From Symbiodinium natans (lineage: Eukaryota > Sar > Dinophyceae > Suessiales > Symbiodiniaceae): a stretch of DNA of 64,000 nt. Of this stretch, positions 50,897 through 62,225 are shown piece after piece. Within the stretch, counting starts at the first letter, position 1, and the number at the start of each line of letters is the position of its first letter. Made by a program: the position numbers and the translations under genes. The stretch spans positions 186,001 to 250,000 of the forward strand of contig CAJNDS010002655.1 of the NCBI GenBank assembly GCA_905221605.1, written 5' to 3'. Below the pieces are notes generated by a model. The model was not told where the DNA came from and did not search any database. It saw only the letters and a program-made list of their open reading frames with translations.

Positions 50897-51205
50897 TGTG
50901 AAGTCGACCAGCACTGGACTTGCACTAAGCCAATGCAATCACAGCCCGGTCACGCTGTTTTACGACTTCGCGAGTTCAAGCACTTGTGCAGCTACGCCTG
51001 AGTGCGTCCGGTCGGACCGCACAGCAACCTAAGAGCTACTGTACGAAACTACCGTGCTCAAAGGCACAAGCTCGGTACTTGAGCCAAAATATTGGCATTG
51101 ATGCGAATTGCAAAACTCTACATGCAAAGGAAAACTACAAGGTGGTCTGCCGAGTCCTAATGCATCACAGAGCAGAAGATGCATATGCACTCATGTCAGC
51201 TCACA
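50897..51205 (-). repeat. 5' LTR (right copy)
   Basis: 309 bp, no difference from 33929-34237 found by eye; should carry the element promoter. Confidence 0.96.
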
Positions 51206-51209
51206 ATGT
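51206..51209. repeat. Target-site duplication of the LTR element, right copy
   Basis: ATGT, matching 33925-33928. Confidence 0.85.
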
Positions 51210-51845
51210 AGATCTTACATTTTGTTGTTGAATTCTACGTCTGTTATATATACAATACCGGTTATACATGTTATGTATGCCAGACATACTGTATATGTTG
51301 TACATGTATGTTGTCTGTGTTAGGTGATTTACATACTTTGATTGTGATATATGATGTAAACATGTGCATCATACATTTTCTTATATATGGAAAGCAAAGT
51401 GAAAGCGATTAGAAGCGTCTTCAAAATCCACCAAGCGCTCGGCTTTGTTGCGCTCGGTCCCTAAGGCATGGAAATGTGAAGCACTAGACGAGAGCGGAAT
51501 TTTCGCCCAACATGCGAGCAGGCATCGGGAAAACCATGATTCACTACGGGCGTGCCTCCCGGGTGCGTCGTCGTACTGCCCCTGTTACCCTGCATCTTGG
51601 AACCCCTTGTTGAGGCACAGTTTGGGGAATCAACGGTTGCATATGCCAAAACAAAAAACGGTTGCCTATTGACACATAGAACAAATTCTATTCGAAAGAA
51701 ATCTAAAGCCTCGAAGCCCTTCTCTAGGAGTCCGATCCCCTCGCGCGGGCCATCCACGAGGAGAACCGCCTAGGCCCAGCCCGCCATCCGGAGGTTGCAT
51801 GGCACATGGCTCTCTTCCGAGCTTCCACCCCGAAACCCTAGGTCC

Positions 51846-51921
51846 TAAACCTAAACCCAAAACCCAAAACCCAAAACCCAAAACCCAAAACCCTAAACCC
51901 TAAACCCTAAACCCTAAACCC
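51846..51921 (-). repeat. CCCAAAA to CCCTAAA tract
   Basis: Begins with CCCAAAA units and changes to CCCTAAA. Confidence 0.93.
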
Positions 51922-52037
51922 GAAACGACTTATAAAATATCTCGAAAGAACACCCCGCCTCACGGCACACTGGTTCAGGCATCGAGGCCTTCCTCCAGGA
52001 CCACCCCCACTTTCGCAAATTGGCTGGGGGGCCTGGT

Positions 52038-52175
52038 ATAGTAATAGTAGTAACTAATACCAATAATAGTGATACCAATAATAGTAACAATATTAATAAT
52101 CGTCATAATAGTAGTACTACCAATAATAGTAACAGTATTAGCAATAGTCATAGTGGTAAGTCATAATAGTAGTAC
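52038..52175 (+). repeat. Degenerate aatagtaat simple repeat
   Basis: Dominated by ata, agt and aat triplets for about 140 bp. Confidence 0.85.
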
Positions 52176-53555
52176 GAGTCCTCCAAGAAGCAATAGGGCG
52201 GACGCGAATTGCATGTCCATTTTTCCGACCATTTCCGGACCATGGAGCCTTCCGTTCGTTTCGCTGCGCATCTTTCGGAAGCAAACCGGCACCTTTCCGG
52301 AACCAGCTCCAAGCAAGCCCACAAGTCAGAAAGAGCCCTAGGCTCAGAGATTTCGATCCGTAATGGGGCTTTGCGATTGCAAGTTTCAGCAGCAGTGCCC
52401 TTGTGGTTTCCGTGCGTGGCACTTTGCAGGGCAAGAGGCGAAAATGTGGAAAACAGCGTTTTTGACACGTGCGGATGAGTGAAGGGTCGCTTAGCAAAGG
52501 CCATGTACATCTGCCGGCAGGACATGGCCGGTTTGATGTGGGCCCTTTTTCGCACTTTTATTCCCGGCGGCTGCGAGGTTCGCACTGCTGGCGCAATCTG
52601 GGGTTGAGCATATGGTCCACCAGACTTGGTGCGGAGTCTGTGTTCTTGCAGTACCAGCTTCACCAGGCAGTTTTCTGGGAGCATAGACCATTCGTCCATG
52701 GGGGGGGAAACACCACTTTTTTTTTTGCAGTGCGACACAGTGCGACGTCGGTGGTGTGGAGGGCGTGTGAGGAGGCGCCGAAGGCCAGATGTGAGGTGGT
52801 CCCTAGCGATCGTGAATCGAGCAAGCTCCCCAAAAACCGGCAAGAACATGTCCGTGACGCAAGGGAGGCGTCCTGCACGGTTATCTACAACTCATGCCAG
52901 CCAAAACTGCACCGGCCCTCAGCAGGGATGAAGCCTCCGACCAGAAAGAAGCGAAGCCTAAATTCTACATCACAATCATAGATGGCGGAAGATCGGAAGC
53001 CGGACAGGCGACATGGCAGGGTTTAGAGCGTTCACGGAGCACAAGACGAGGAGCGGAGACGCGGCCACAGACAAAGCAGCAAAGTAGAGGCGAAGGACTG
53101 AGGGGTAAGGTAGGATATTCATCAAACATGACAGCACCGAAGACTTTGTCGCACAGTCTGGAAGAGTGCGGCCGTGTTGAAGGCTTTCGCGGGTAGGCGG
53201 AAGGACGGGTTTCTGGTTCTTGCCAGCAGCTCCAAACTCGAAGCCCTGAAGCCCAGCAAGTTTGCAGAGAAGTTGCCGAAGACATCCGGACCGAAACGGG
53301 AAAGCCACAACCAACCCGCACCCTTGGCTTACCCGTAACTGGGTCCCGAAACTGATCATCGAAGGTGTAAGCAGCGAAATTGCCTCCCCCCCTTGTCCAG
53401 CCCATATATATAGATAAATACATATAAAGCGTCCTGACCAACGATGGTAGCCTAAACGAGACCAAAAAGGTTTATTGGAACCACGTGATCCTGGTCGCCT
53501 CCATCTTCGGGCGCTTCGGACTCGTTCCCCAGCTGCAGCATCCCCTATACGAACA

Positions 53556-53674
53556 GGGGTTTAGGGTCTAGGGTTTAGGGGTTTAGGGGTTGAGGGGTTT
53601 AGGGGTTTAGGGTGTAGGGTGTAGGGATTAGGGATTCCGGATGCAAAAAGGGTTTAGGGATTAGGGATTCTAGT
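53556..53674 (+). repeat. Degenerate TTTAGGGG / GGGATTAG tract
   Basis: TTTAGGG and TTTAGGGG units decay into gtgtaggg and ggattag variants. Confidence 0.85.
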
Positions 53675-53679
53675 AGGGG

Positions 53680-56150
53680 GTTACCATAATCCCTTTGAAG
53701 GACGGGTAGACATCACGGCTTGGTTAGTTTTTTCAAGGGTTTTGCGCTAGGCTCAGGCCAACTCCTGCTTTGGAAGCCTGAAAAAACCGGAACTTTATGT
53801 TAACGTGCAAGCCTGTGGCCTGGGTTTTTAAGGCTCCTGTGGCTTGTCTGGGGCGCTGGAGCGGTGCTGCGTGCATGAAGCATCATGAAGCTGAAGGGTT
53901 GAACGCTTCCAGTTTGCACCAACGAGGCTCCGCATGCAAGACGCAAGTGTCCAGTTTGTTGTTGGACATTTTTGGGCTCGGAGGTCAATCCTGATGGCAG
54001 CCGTGCAGTTTACAGCAGCTTGACTGATTTAAACGTCTATGTTTGCGGAGCCAAGTTTTTGGTGCTGCGGAGATGGTGACGGGTGGGCCAGTTTGTCGAC
54101 GCACAGGGTCTGCAACCCTTCTTGCCCTCCCTGGCGGAATTGACCGGATAAGGAATGAATCCGAAACTCTACCCTCGAAGATTCAGCCCCGGCATCAAGG
54201 ATAGAGGATGTTTGTTCTCACGATGGGATTTACACTTTCGTTTCTTTTGTAGGTCCAACACTGTTCAGATGTTGCGTGGTGGCACCGCGTCACGCATGCT
54301 TTAGTAAGCCTTGGCTTAGCTGTTGCTCTCATGTAAACCCTTTGATGCGATCAGTTACTAAGGACTCTGCAGCCACATACGCCACAGCTGTTGTCCCAAC
54401 GCAGCCTGGTTCACCCTGCGCCGCATGGCGGAAGTTCTCCGCGTCAGGGTGGGCCTTGAGGTAGCCTTTTACGTGGTAGCCGTGCCGGGGGTTTTGTTTC
54501 TTTTGCTGGATGTTGGCTTGTGGGAGGCTTAAGGACTCCTGAGCCACCCTGGGCCTGGCTGCAAGTGTTCCCGTGTAGCAGAAGCAGTGGGTGAGGCAGA
54601 CTGTTCCGAACCCGAGGCCATGGCTACCCCAAGGGGAAGAAAAAGCCGGAAGCCGAGTGTGGTTCTTGTTGGTGCCATGCAGTCCCGCAAGAAACCGCCC
54701 TACATCGAGTACCGGCGAGTACCCAGAACTGCGAGAATTGCGGGCGTGTCGCACCAGGCGGTCGTATTCACAGTATGCGCAGCAGCGGCACACCGGAACA
54801 CCCCAGAACCCACAAAACGCCAAAGAAAGCGGCAACGCTTCCATGCAGCAACCGATCGCCTGGTGCTGGCAGGCTCCACGTCATCGACTTGGTCCGTCCG
54901 TGCTGAGATTGATGCTGTAACGTAGGGCGATGTGGGGGCTTCAAGTACGGGTCTTATTTCTGGTAAGGATATGGTCAGGGCTCATGTAAACCTCTCTGGC
55001 TTGCCCCTAAGACTTCACCCCCTGCCGAGTCTGAGTAGATGCTGGCAGCTCCGAAGGCAGTTTAAGGTGTCAGGTTTGGGTCGTGCGTGTTTCCGTCACA
55101 GCTGCTGTGAGCCCAGTCCTGCATTCCAGGCTATGAGCCTAAGATTTGGCCGCTGGGCAACACAAAGACCAGCCCCAAACCCGACCCTGCCCATCGCCAG
55201 GAGGGAATCAAGAAGCGGGGAGAGGAGATCACCGTGGCTATGGTCGAGGACATGCCGATGGGGAGGTTTTGCAGGGTCTTAGCTTCCGCTTACAGGCTTT
55301 GATGGGTTGGGAGCTGCGGGGTTGTGCCAAGTGGGGCCCTGAGACGCGAACTTTCTAAAGTCTCTGAGGAGGGCGCGCTTGGCCTTTCGTAGTCAAGTGA
55401 ACTGTGTCATGCTGCTGCGTGTGGAGCTTGCACGTGCATTGGGTGGTCGTTGGACCAGGGCCTCGTTGTCAGCCGATCTTCGGCTGTTCAGGGCTTAGGG
55501 TTTGGTGTGCAGCACTGCTTGTGGTTGACATGCTCCACCGGCATCAGACCGTCGTGTGATGTCGCTGCTGGCCTCAGTATCCAAGGACTTGAAGCCGGCA
55601 CTGTTGAAGGGTGTGCGTGTTGGGCGAGCTGTTTCGGCTTGTGGGCTGGAGTGGCACAAGCCTGCCTCCGCCCCGGGTTGAAAAGATAGACTGGTATGTT
55701 GAGAGGCCGCCCCTGAAACCGTCGGTCCTAAACGTGTTTGGCAGGATGAAAAGAGTGGCCCACGAACTTAGCCTATGATCTAGAGGCCTCCCTGAACCAA
55801 CACCATCTCTAACCCAGAGCTTCCTTGGGGCCCAGCGCCTCCTTTGGCCGGCAGCCATGTGGGCTATGCTCTTCGGGAAGAGCTTCGGATGCATCACAGC
55901 TCCAAATCCAATAGACCATAGGCGGCCGAACAAGTTCTTGACATGCGATAGCGAGTCATTCCTTATTTGACGTTCCAAGAATTTGAGGCCCGGAACACCC
56001 TCGACAATCCTATACCTCCTACTGACTCCAAGGAAGGCTCCAGAGAATGAGCACCTTCTTCACATCCGCTTCACCATGGGTGGCTTGGGCCCACACAGCT
56101 TCTCAGACATAGGGCGACTGAAACAGCCAGCAAAGCCCCGAAGCTTGCTT
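53680..56150. other. Region with possible host-gene exons
   Basis: No complete gene is recognised. The most exon-like segment is 55201-55265 (listed separately). Other open frames have no motif. Confidence 0.35.
55201..55265 (+). CDS. Candidate exon, unidentified protein
   Basis: After a CAG acceptor the frame reads EGIKKRGEEITVAMVEDMPM and is followed by a GT. The amino-acid text looks constrained but I do not recognise it. Confidence 0.25.
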
Positions 56151-56154
56151 GAAC

Positions 56155-56290
56155 GTTCATGGTACTTACTAACCAATTATAGCTGTACTTATAACCCTAC
56201 TTATAATACCCCTAAAGGGCCTTATAGGGTTATCCCACTTATAAGTAGGGTTATAAGCCCAATTATAACTGGTCAGTAAGTACCATGAAC
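56155..56290. mobile_element. 136-bp foldback, MITE-like element
   Basis: The ends gttcatggta and taccatgaac are perfect inverted repeats. The arms (about 52 bp each) match with roughly eight differences, including cttataaccctacttataa in both. No target duplication is evident, so it may be a MITE or simply a long palindrome. Confidence 0.75.
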
Positions 56291-56414
56291 CTCCAAGTGG
56301 TATGCCCAGAGTGAGGCCATGAAGCCTTCCCAGGCCACTGGCGGCCCAAAGCCTTAGAGAGACTTTGGAGAAACAGGGCCTCACGGTTTTTTTTGCGGTT
56401 ATAGGGCCCTACTT

Positions 56415-56484
56415 CCCTCATTCCCTGCGAACCAACAGTGTGTCTTGCCTTGGGGTTTAGGCTTTAGGGTTTAGGGTTTAGGGT
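56415..56484 (+). repeat. Copy of the intron-5 inverted-repeat motif followed by a TTTAGGG tract
   Basis: 56415-56439 (ccctcattccctgcgaacca...) matches 5441-5465 with two changes. A TTTAGGG tract follows at 56452-56484. Confidence 0.8.
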
Positions 56485-56605
56485 AACCTTGGCGGGGCGT
56501 TTTTTTCTCCTGCAGAAGCCTTGCTGCCAGGTCTGTTCAACCCAGGCTTCATCGAACCCCGGTCGGCGCAGCTTCCCGCCAGGCTGTCTTCAGGATTCTG
56601 AAGAA

Positions 56606-56633
56606 GGGTTTAGGGTTCAGGGTTTAGGGCTTA
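56606..56633 (+). repeat. Short TTTAGGG/TTCAGGG tract
   Basis: Three to four units. Confidence 0.85.
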
Positions 56634-56846
56634 GTCCGCGCAGCGCGCTCTCGAATGGCATGGTTTTCGTCCCTGGCAGGCAGTGCAGCAGTCCTAGCCG
56701 TAAAAAGGGTTTAGGGCTTACCCCTTCCGGTCGAAGCTCGGGACGCCGGACAGTTTGGGGTGTGGGGTCGGCGGTGTGGGTGAGCGAAGGGTTTAGGGTT
56801 GCGTTGCGGACTAGTTTAGGGGGCTGTCTGCTTGGACCGTGGTTGC

Positions 56847-57628
56847 AGGTGCGGGCCGGCAGCCCGCGCATGCTTCAGAGCTGGGGGGGCGTGTTTTGTG
56901 GCAGTGGAAATGAAAGGCGTCCGGGCCGGCAGCCCGCGCTTGCTTAAGAGCTGGGCACGACCACAAAACACGCCCCCCCAGCTCTTGAGCAAGGGCTGCC
57001 AGCCCGCACGCCCTTCCACTACGACAAAACACGCCCGCCCAGCTCTTAAGCAAGCGCGGGCTGCCGGCCCGCACGCCTTTCATTTCCACTGCCACAAAAC
57101 ACCCGCCCGCCCCAGCTCTTAAGCAAGCGCGGGCTGCCGGCCCGCACGCCTTTCATTTCCGCTGCCACAAAGCACGCCCCCCCCCCAGCTCTTAAGCAAG
57201 CGCAGGCTGCCGGCCCGCACGCTTTTCATTTCCACTGCCACAAAACACGCCCGCCCCCAGCTTAAGCAAGCGCGGGCTGCCGGCCCGCACGCCTTTCATG
57301 TCCACTGCCACAAAACACGCCCCCCCCAGCTCTTACGCAAGCGCGGGCTGCCGGCCCGCACGCCTTTCATTTCCACCACACCAACAAATCAACCCCCCCC
57401 AGCTCTTAAGCAAGCGCGGGCTGCCGGCCCGCACGCCTTTCATTTCCACTGCCACGAAACACGCCCCTGCCCCTCCCCCGGCTCTTAAGCAAGCGCGGGC
57501 TGCCGGCCCGCACGCCTTTCATTTCCGCTGCCACGAAACACGCCCCCCTCCCCCAGCTCTTGAGCAAGCGCGGACTGCCGGCCCGCACGCCTTTCATCTC
57601 CACTGCCACAAAGCACGCCCCTTCCCCC
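56847..57628. repeat. Minisatellite of about 65-75 bp units with an orientation switch
   Basis: Each unit contains a GC palindrome (gcgggctgccggcccgc), a cctttcatttccactgcca segment and an agctcttaagcaag segment separated by C runs. The first two units (to about 56957) are inverted relative to the later ones. ORFs in it are repeat artefacts. Confidence 0.92.
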
Positions 57629-57787
57629 CGCAGCAAGGGCTCAGAGAGGCCTCAGAGCCATGGGAGAAAGGAATCGTTCAGAGCCAAAGTGCTCGAAGCG
57701 GCCTGCTTAAGAGTGGTGGATGCAGAACCTTCTTAACTAGGTGGGGATGATGCTAATCGACCAGACGTATTTCCCGGCTACCTTTGT

Positions 57788-58117
57788 GTGGCGCCTTTTG
57801 CTCGTGGCTACGCCTCCCCTCCAGTTTCTGCTGCCGACTTTTCGGCCTTGGGCAGCTCACCATTCGGCAGCGCAGTGAACAAGTTGGACCGGTTATTCGC
57901 TGACATGCGCGAAGATGTTCAAATGGGCATTCGCACCTGTCATATGACCAAAAAAAGTGGGTGCTTTCCCATCAATGTCAAAGATGCCGTGCAACAATGG
58001 CCCAGCGTGTGCCAGTGCAGCAGCAACACGCAAGATGTTGCGCCGAATGCCCGGGATTTCATGGGCCAAAGGCCGCTGATGGCCAGTAGCACCTCTCCGC
58101 CTTGGAGAACCGTTTAG
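57788..58117 (+). CDS. Hypothetical short reading frame ending in a TTTAGGG tract
   Basis: 109 codons without an ATG at the start. The text (KLDRLFADMREDVQMGIR, then CFPINVKDAVQQW) is protein-like. Its stop is the TAG of the adjoining TTTAGGG array, as also happens at the RPL9 stop. It may be an exon; I know no family. Confidence 0.25.
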   Translation: MAPFARGYASPPVSAADFSALGSSPFGSAVNKLDRLFADMREDVQMGIRTCHMTKKSGCFPINVKDAVQQWPSVCQCSSNTQDVAPNARDFMGQRPLMASSTSPPWRTV

Positions 58118-58291
58118 GGTTTAGGGGTTTAGGGGTTTAGGGGTTTAGGGGTTTAGGGGTTTTGGGGTTTTGGGTTTTGGGGTTTTGGGGTTTTGGGGGT
58201 TTTGGGGGTTTTGGGGGTTTTGGGGGTTTTGGGGGTTTTGGGGGTTTTGGGGGTTTTGGGGGTTTTGGGGTTTTTGGGGTTTAGGGTTTAG
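58111..58291 (+). repeat. Graded array TTTAGGG to TTTAGGGG to TTTTGGGGG
   Basis: Successive blocks of TTTAGGG(G), TTTTGGGG and TTTTGGGGG return to TTTAGGG at the end. Confidence 0.95.
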
Positions 58292-58728
58292 GGTTTACGG
58301 CGCCTGCTTGCTGAAAGTAGGTGCAGCATGTAACTCTCCTGATTGCCTTCCTGTCTTCGGTTCTTGAGCTTCGCCTCCCCGAGCCCGATGTCCGGGTTCG
58401 TTTATGCACGCCGTAAAGCCCGAGCAGGCGAAGCCCGATGGCTCCCTTGATGTTCTTGCGCCCGCAGGTGGATGACCGACACAGAGGACCCACAGGGTGT
58501 CACTGACACTCGCTTGGAACCCGTGACAAGCTTGCAAGCCGACAAGCGCGGAAACTTTAGTGTTTGGGTAGTCTTGGGCTTTAACAGGACAGCTGACTTA
58601 GCTTGGAAATTGAAAGCTTTTGATGTTGTTGACGTGTGCATTACTGCAGATGCATGCTGATCCGGTCCGGGACCTAACATTCTTCACCATGCATCCCGGA
58701 ACACGCAGTCCTCCCAGACCCTGCCGGG

Positions 58729-58836
58729 ACCCTGCCCATCAGAGAAACCCAGTCCTGGCAGGAGTGGCAGGCCGTGGACTCCTTTGCATGGCAGCGGATC
58801 ATTAAGGCCATCGAAGAGCAGCTGACGTGCGAGGCA
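58729..58836 (+). CDS. Candidate exon, unidentified protein
   Basis: The frame reads ETQSWQEWQAVDSFAWQRII followed by a helical KAIEEQLTCE. It is tryptophan-rich and constrained-looking, but not recognised. Confidence 0.3.
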
Positions 58837-58856
58837 GGCTGGGGCTTTACAAGGAG

Positions 58857-58875
58857 TGTGTGTGTGTGTGTGTGT
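58857..58875 (+). repeat. GT dinucleotide microsatellite
   Basis: About nine GT units. Confidence 0.93.
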
Positions 58876-59585
58876 GAGCTGAAGGTCATCTTTACACAGG
58901 TATGCTGCAGTCGCAGCACAACCCGCTGCACAAAATGAGTCGCAGCCTAGACTAGAGCAGTTGTATATCGTCCATATAGCTTCTAACAGCCGCTATACTT
59001 AACATCTGCTGCGTATGCTCCTGCGCCCATGCGGGCGCAGCTGGACGAATTAAAGCCCTTGCCTTTCATTTTCAATTTGTGGTGCCTTTGCATGATTTTG
59101 GTTTGTTTCATGCGTGCTGCTCCTGTTGTTTGGCAAACGCAAATACTAAGCTTGGGGCAAGTAAAGTGGAAAAGGGACATCTTCACCAAGGTTGAGCAGT
59201 CACGTCTGTGCATGGTGCCGTGGCGATGGTTTCAACATACAGCAGATGCATGCAATTGCAGGGCAAGCCACGCATGGCATGCTTTGTGCCAGCATGCTGC
59301 ATGAACGTGAACATCCTGTTTCATGACCCATGACACACAAGTGTCATTGATACATTGAGGGTCTGAGGGGGGTGGGGGCTGAGAACTTCTTCCTGTAATG
59401 ATTCATGATTCAAGGCGTTTGATCTGCAACCAGGTACCCAACCTCTGGTAAAGCAAAGTGGTTTGGAGTCCCGGGCTTGGTTTTGCCTTAAACCCTCCCA
59501 AAAGGCCACAAAACTTCGATTTTCGGATGCCGGAAGAGCGCACCAGGAGGAGGTCTCCGGCCCTCCGGTTCCTCACGCCCCCCAG

Positions 59586-59630
59586 GAGTCGGCAAAGGCC
59601 CGGAGATACATCCGCCGCTTCTTCTTGCAG
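59586..59630 (+). CDS. Candidate exon, unidentified protein
   Basis: After CCAG the frame reads ESAKARRYIRRFFLQ. It is a short basic helix, not recognised. Confidence 0.2.
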
Positions 59631-60326
59631 CTTGGGGGGCAATCTGGAGTTGTTTTTGAGTCGTCCTTGGCGAAGAGTTTTTCAAGGTTCATGGGGTTCT
59701 TGGGCTTCTTGGGGTTGCCATGGTCTAAGGTTTGACAAGGGCCGCCAAACCCTGGTAGTGAAGGAAGCTCTCTGCTGGGATGATAGGCCACGTGAAGCCA
59801 CGTAAACCGGATCTGGCAGCCATGATGCATCAGACAAGGCTTCTCCTGATGTGCATGGTCGGCCTGATCTTGGGATTCATGCACCTCGGCATGTCAAGTC
59901 TGCACGGTAGCTGTTGGGCACCAGGATGTGAAGGGCGTTCTGTGGGTTTGTTTTCGGGTTGAGAGGGCAGGCTTCGGCGCAATCTTCAGGAACGAGCCCC
60001 TTGAAACTCCAAAGGGAGAAATACTAAGAACAATTCTGGTATGAGTCAGATTCCTGATTCAGGGTTGTGTCAGGTTTGTGTTGCGGGTTCAAGGTGAGTG
60101 GGCGAAATCTTGCACCACCTACATAAGCGACACTTCTGACACTTATGGTACAGAACCCCGCACCCTCTTTAGCATTGGCACGTGTTGTATGGCAGGTGGT
60201 GCAAGATTTTGGTCGTCGGAGTATTCAGAAATGGTGCAAGCTTTCATCCACTCACAGAAGGTCTCGGGATGTCTCGGGGTTTGGGCGCAGATACCCTGAA
60301 CCCAGGGCTCTGGGCCCTGGACCTTG

Positions 60327-60382
60327 GGCCCTGAACCCTAAACCTAAACCCTAAACCTAAACCCTAAACCCTGAACCCTAAG
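60327..60382 (-). repeat. Degenerate CCCTAAA tract
   Basis: CCCTAAA mixed with CCTAAA and CCCTGAA units. Confidence 0.85.
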
Positions 60383-61058
60383 TTGAGCCGAGGTGTGGGT
60401 TTCTTATGAGCTTCCTGGGCTGCACCGATGGCAATGTCGGCGTCTGTGCTACAGGACTGTCTACATGGGGGTGTACGAAGATAATAAGGACCCCGCCCCA
60501 AAACTATATCCCTCTTGGAAATTATTATATATTTTTGTTTATATAAAACCCAAGAGGATATGAAACATATGATTTTTATTAAGGTTCTAAGCAACCTAGA
60601 AAATAAACCCCCACATAGTAGGATTCCCTTGAAATAAGGACCAAAATGAGGCACCCCTAATATCCCTAAACCCGCAAACCCTAAACCCCCCACATGGGTC
60701 CATTGCGCTTCGAGATTGACACTTTCGGCCGAACTGGTGACCTGCTCAGGGTCGGCGGGTTTTCAGCTTTGGTATGTTGGGGTTTAGGATATTAAGAGGT
60801 ACCTTCGTGGGGTCCTATTATTTGGGGATCCAGGTTAGGTCCCCCTTATTTTCCGGAAGCCCCCATGTGGGCTTTGGTGCAGGTGTAATCCAGATCTATG
60901 CCAGGATTCCAAAGGGCACTGTGCTAAAAGCCGTCGGCTCAAGCCACAAGCCTAGTCCCAAAAGCCCTTAGGCCCAAAAATTACTTCCAAGACTCTTCAA
61001 CCCCTTGCAAAGCCCTAGGCCCCATAAATTACTTCCAAGACTCTTCAACCCCTTGCAG

Positions 61059-61160
61059 GACTTACCTTTGCCGGGATCTTTGTTTGCTCAATGGTGGGCC
61101 TCTTCGCCAGCTTCTTCGGAATGAATGCCAGAGCCCCAAGGAGCAGCAAGGAGTTCCCAA
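61059..61160 (+). CDS. Candidate exon with a GMN-ending membrane segment, CorA/Mrs2-like
   Basis: After TTGCAG the frame reads LTFAGIFVCSMVGLF and SFFGMNARAP. A hydrophobic helix ending in G-M-N is the signature of the first membrane helix of CorA/Mrs2/Alr magnesium channels. No second helix or soluble-domain exon was found nearby, so this rests on one motif. A TTTAGGG tract (61168-61197) follows directly, as in RPL9 introns. Confidence 0.35.
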
Positions 61161-61167
61161 ACAGGCC

Positions 61168-61197
61168 CTTGGGTTTAGGGTTTAGGTTTAGGGTTTG
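61168..61197 (+). repeat. Short TTTAGGG tract
   Basis: Four units, one shortened. Confidence 0.9.
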
Positions 61198-62225
61198 CTT
61201 GGGTGCATGCGATGTTCCGGGGCGTAGATCGCTTGGGAGGCATGGGGGAGCACAATGGAGGGCCCCTATGGACATCCTGTGTCATCCTTTGACAATGCTT
61301 TCCTGCGGCTGCCTCGTGGGAGGCCCAAAACCTACAAGTCCCAAACATGGCGCGCGCACCTCTCAGCTTTCGCGTATGACTTGCGAAATCCGCGTTTCTA
61401 ACCCCCCCGATTTGGTTTTCGTTCGGAAAGGTTTTCGTGAAATTCGTTGCACACACGTAGAAACGACGTACGGGGCTATGGATCATAAAACAAGTCCCAA
61501 AGAGGCCCCCCACACCCAAGTCCTGGAGACCCAAGCGAATCAAAGTGCAGGCTTTTGGTGAGTCCGGTTTCCTTTGCGCTTTTAGGGGGAGGGGAGCGCC
61601 CCAAGTCAGAGCGACCAAGAGGGGACCATCATGCTGGACTGTCCCAGGTATGGTTGGGTCAATACGGCCGCACAGTTTTCGACAAGACGCTTGCTTTGCA
61701 CCTGGTGGTGGGGACTGCTCTGAACCTCTTCTCCTCGCCAGGGGCACTACTTGTAAAGCCTACCTGGGCTCCTTGACCTCTGCCTCCCCCTACCCATGAG
61801 TCGAGAATGTTCAGTCTTCAGATGTTTCGAAGACCCCGAACACTCTTTAAGACAGTTGACCTTCGGAAACAAGTTCCGATCGGTGTTAGGGTGATTTAGG
61901 TGCAGGACTGCGTTTTGAGGCCTGCAAGCAAACCTAAACCCCCTCCCCCCCCTTTATGTTCGACACTGCCGGACAGTGTAACTGTTAAATTGGGTATGTC
62001 TGGCCCCACCCCAAAACTCTCACAAGCCTGCAAACCCGAATCTGAAAACTTAGAAGAATGCGGACCGCCATCATGGTACGCCTGAGTATGGCAGAAGCAA
62101 AAAGCGAGCAGAGGGTCAATTGCACGTCAGAGATGTTTCGTGGTGTTTCTGTAGGGAGAGAATGGGACGAGGCTGTTGCAGCACCTCCGCTAGCCACCGC
62201 ATGCCACTGCAAGTGAGGTTGCAAG

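Larger units (their letters stand above)
33929..51205 (-). mobile_element. Complete 17.3-kb LTR retrotransposon with accessory genes
   Basis: Two 309-bp direct repeats that look identical by eye (33929-34237 and 50897-51205) start TGTG and end CACA. They are flanked by the 4-bp duplication ATGT. A tRNA-primer-like site follows the right LTR and a purine-rich tract precedes the left one, so transcription runs leftwards. Gene order in the sense direction is: Gag with protease-like motif, RT C-terminal half and RNase H; integrase; BAH/methyltransferase-like; RT fingers-palm; KptA-like phosphotransferase; zinc-finger membrane protein; PLD-like protein. Integrase and RNase H are Ty3-like. Identical LTRs imply recent insertion. 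The size is far above the usual 5-10 kb for Ty3 elements. Confidence 0.95.
51210..53555. other. Region without a recognised gene
   Basis: It begins with the AT-rich repeat interrupted by the LTR element. It then holds a telomere-like tract (51846-51921) and a trinucleotide-like aatagtaat stretch (about 52038-52175). ORFs on both strands at 52.1-53.4 kb show no family motif. Confidence 0.4.

Noticed and set aside
57298-57750. 150-codon ORF in the minisatellite
   Set aside because: The protein repeats exactly with the DNA unit and exists in several frames; a repeat artefact.
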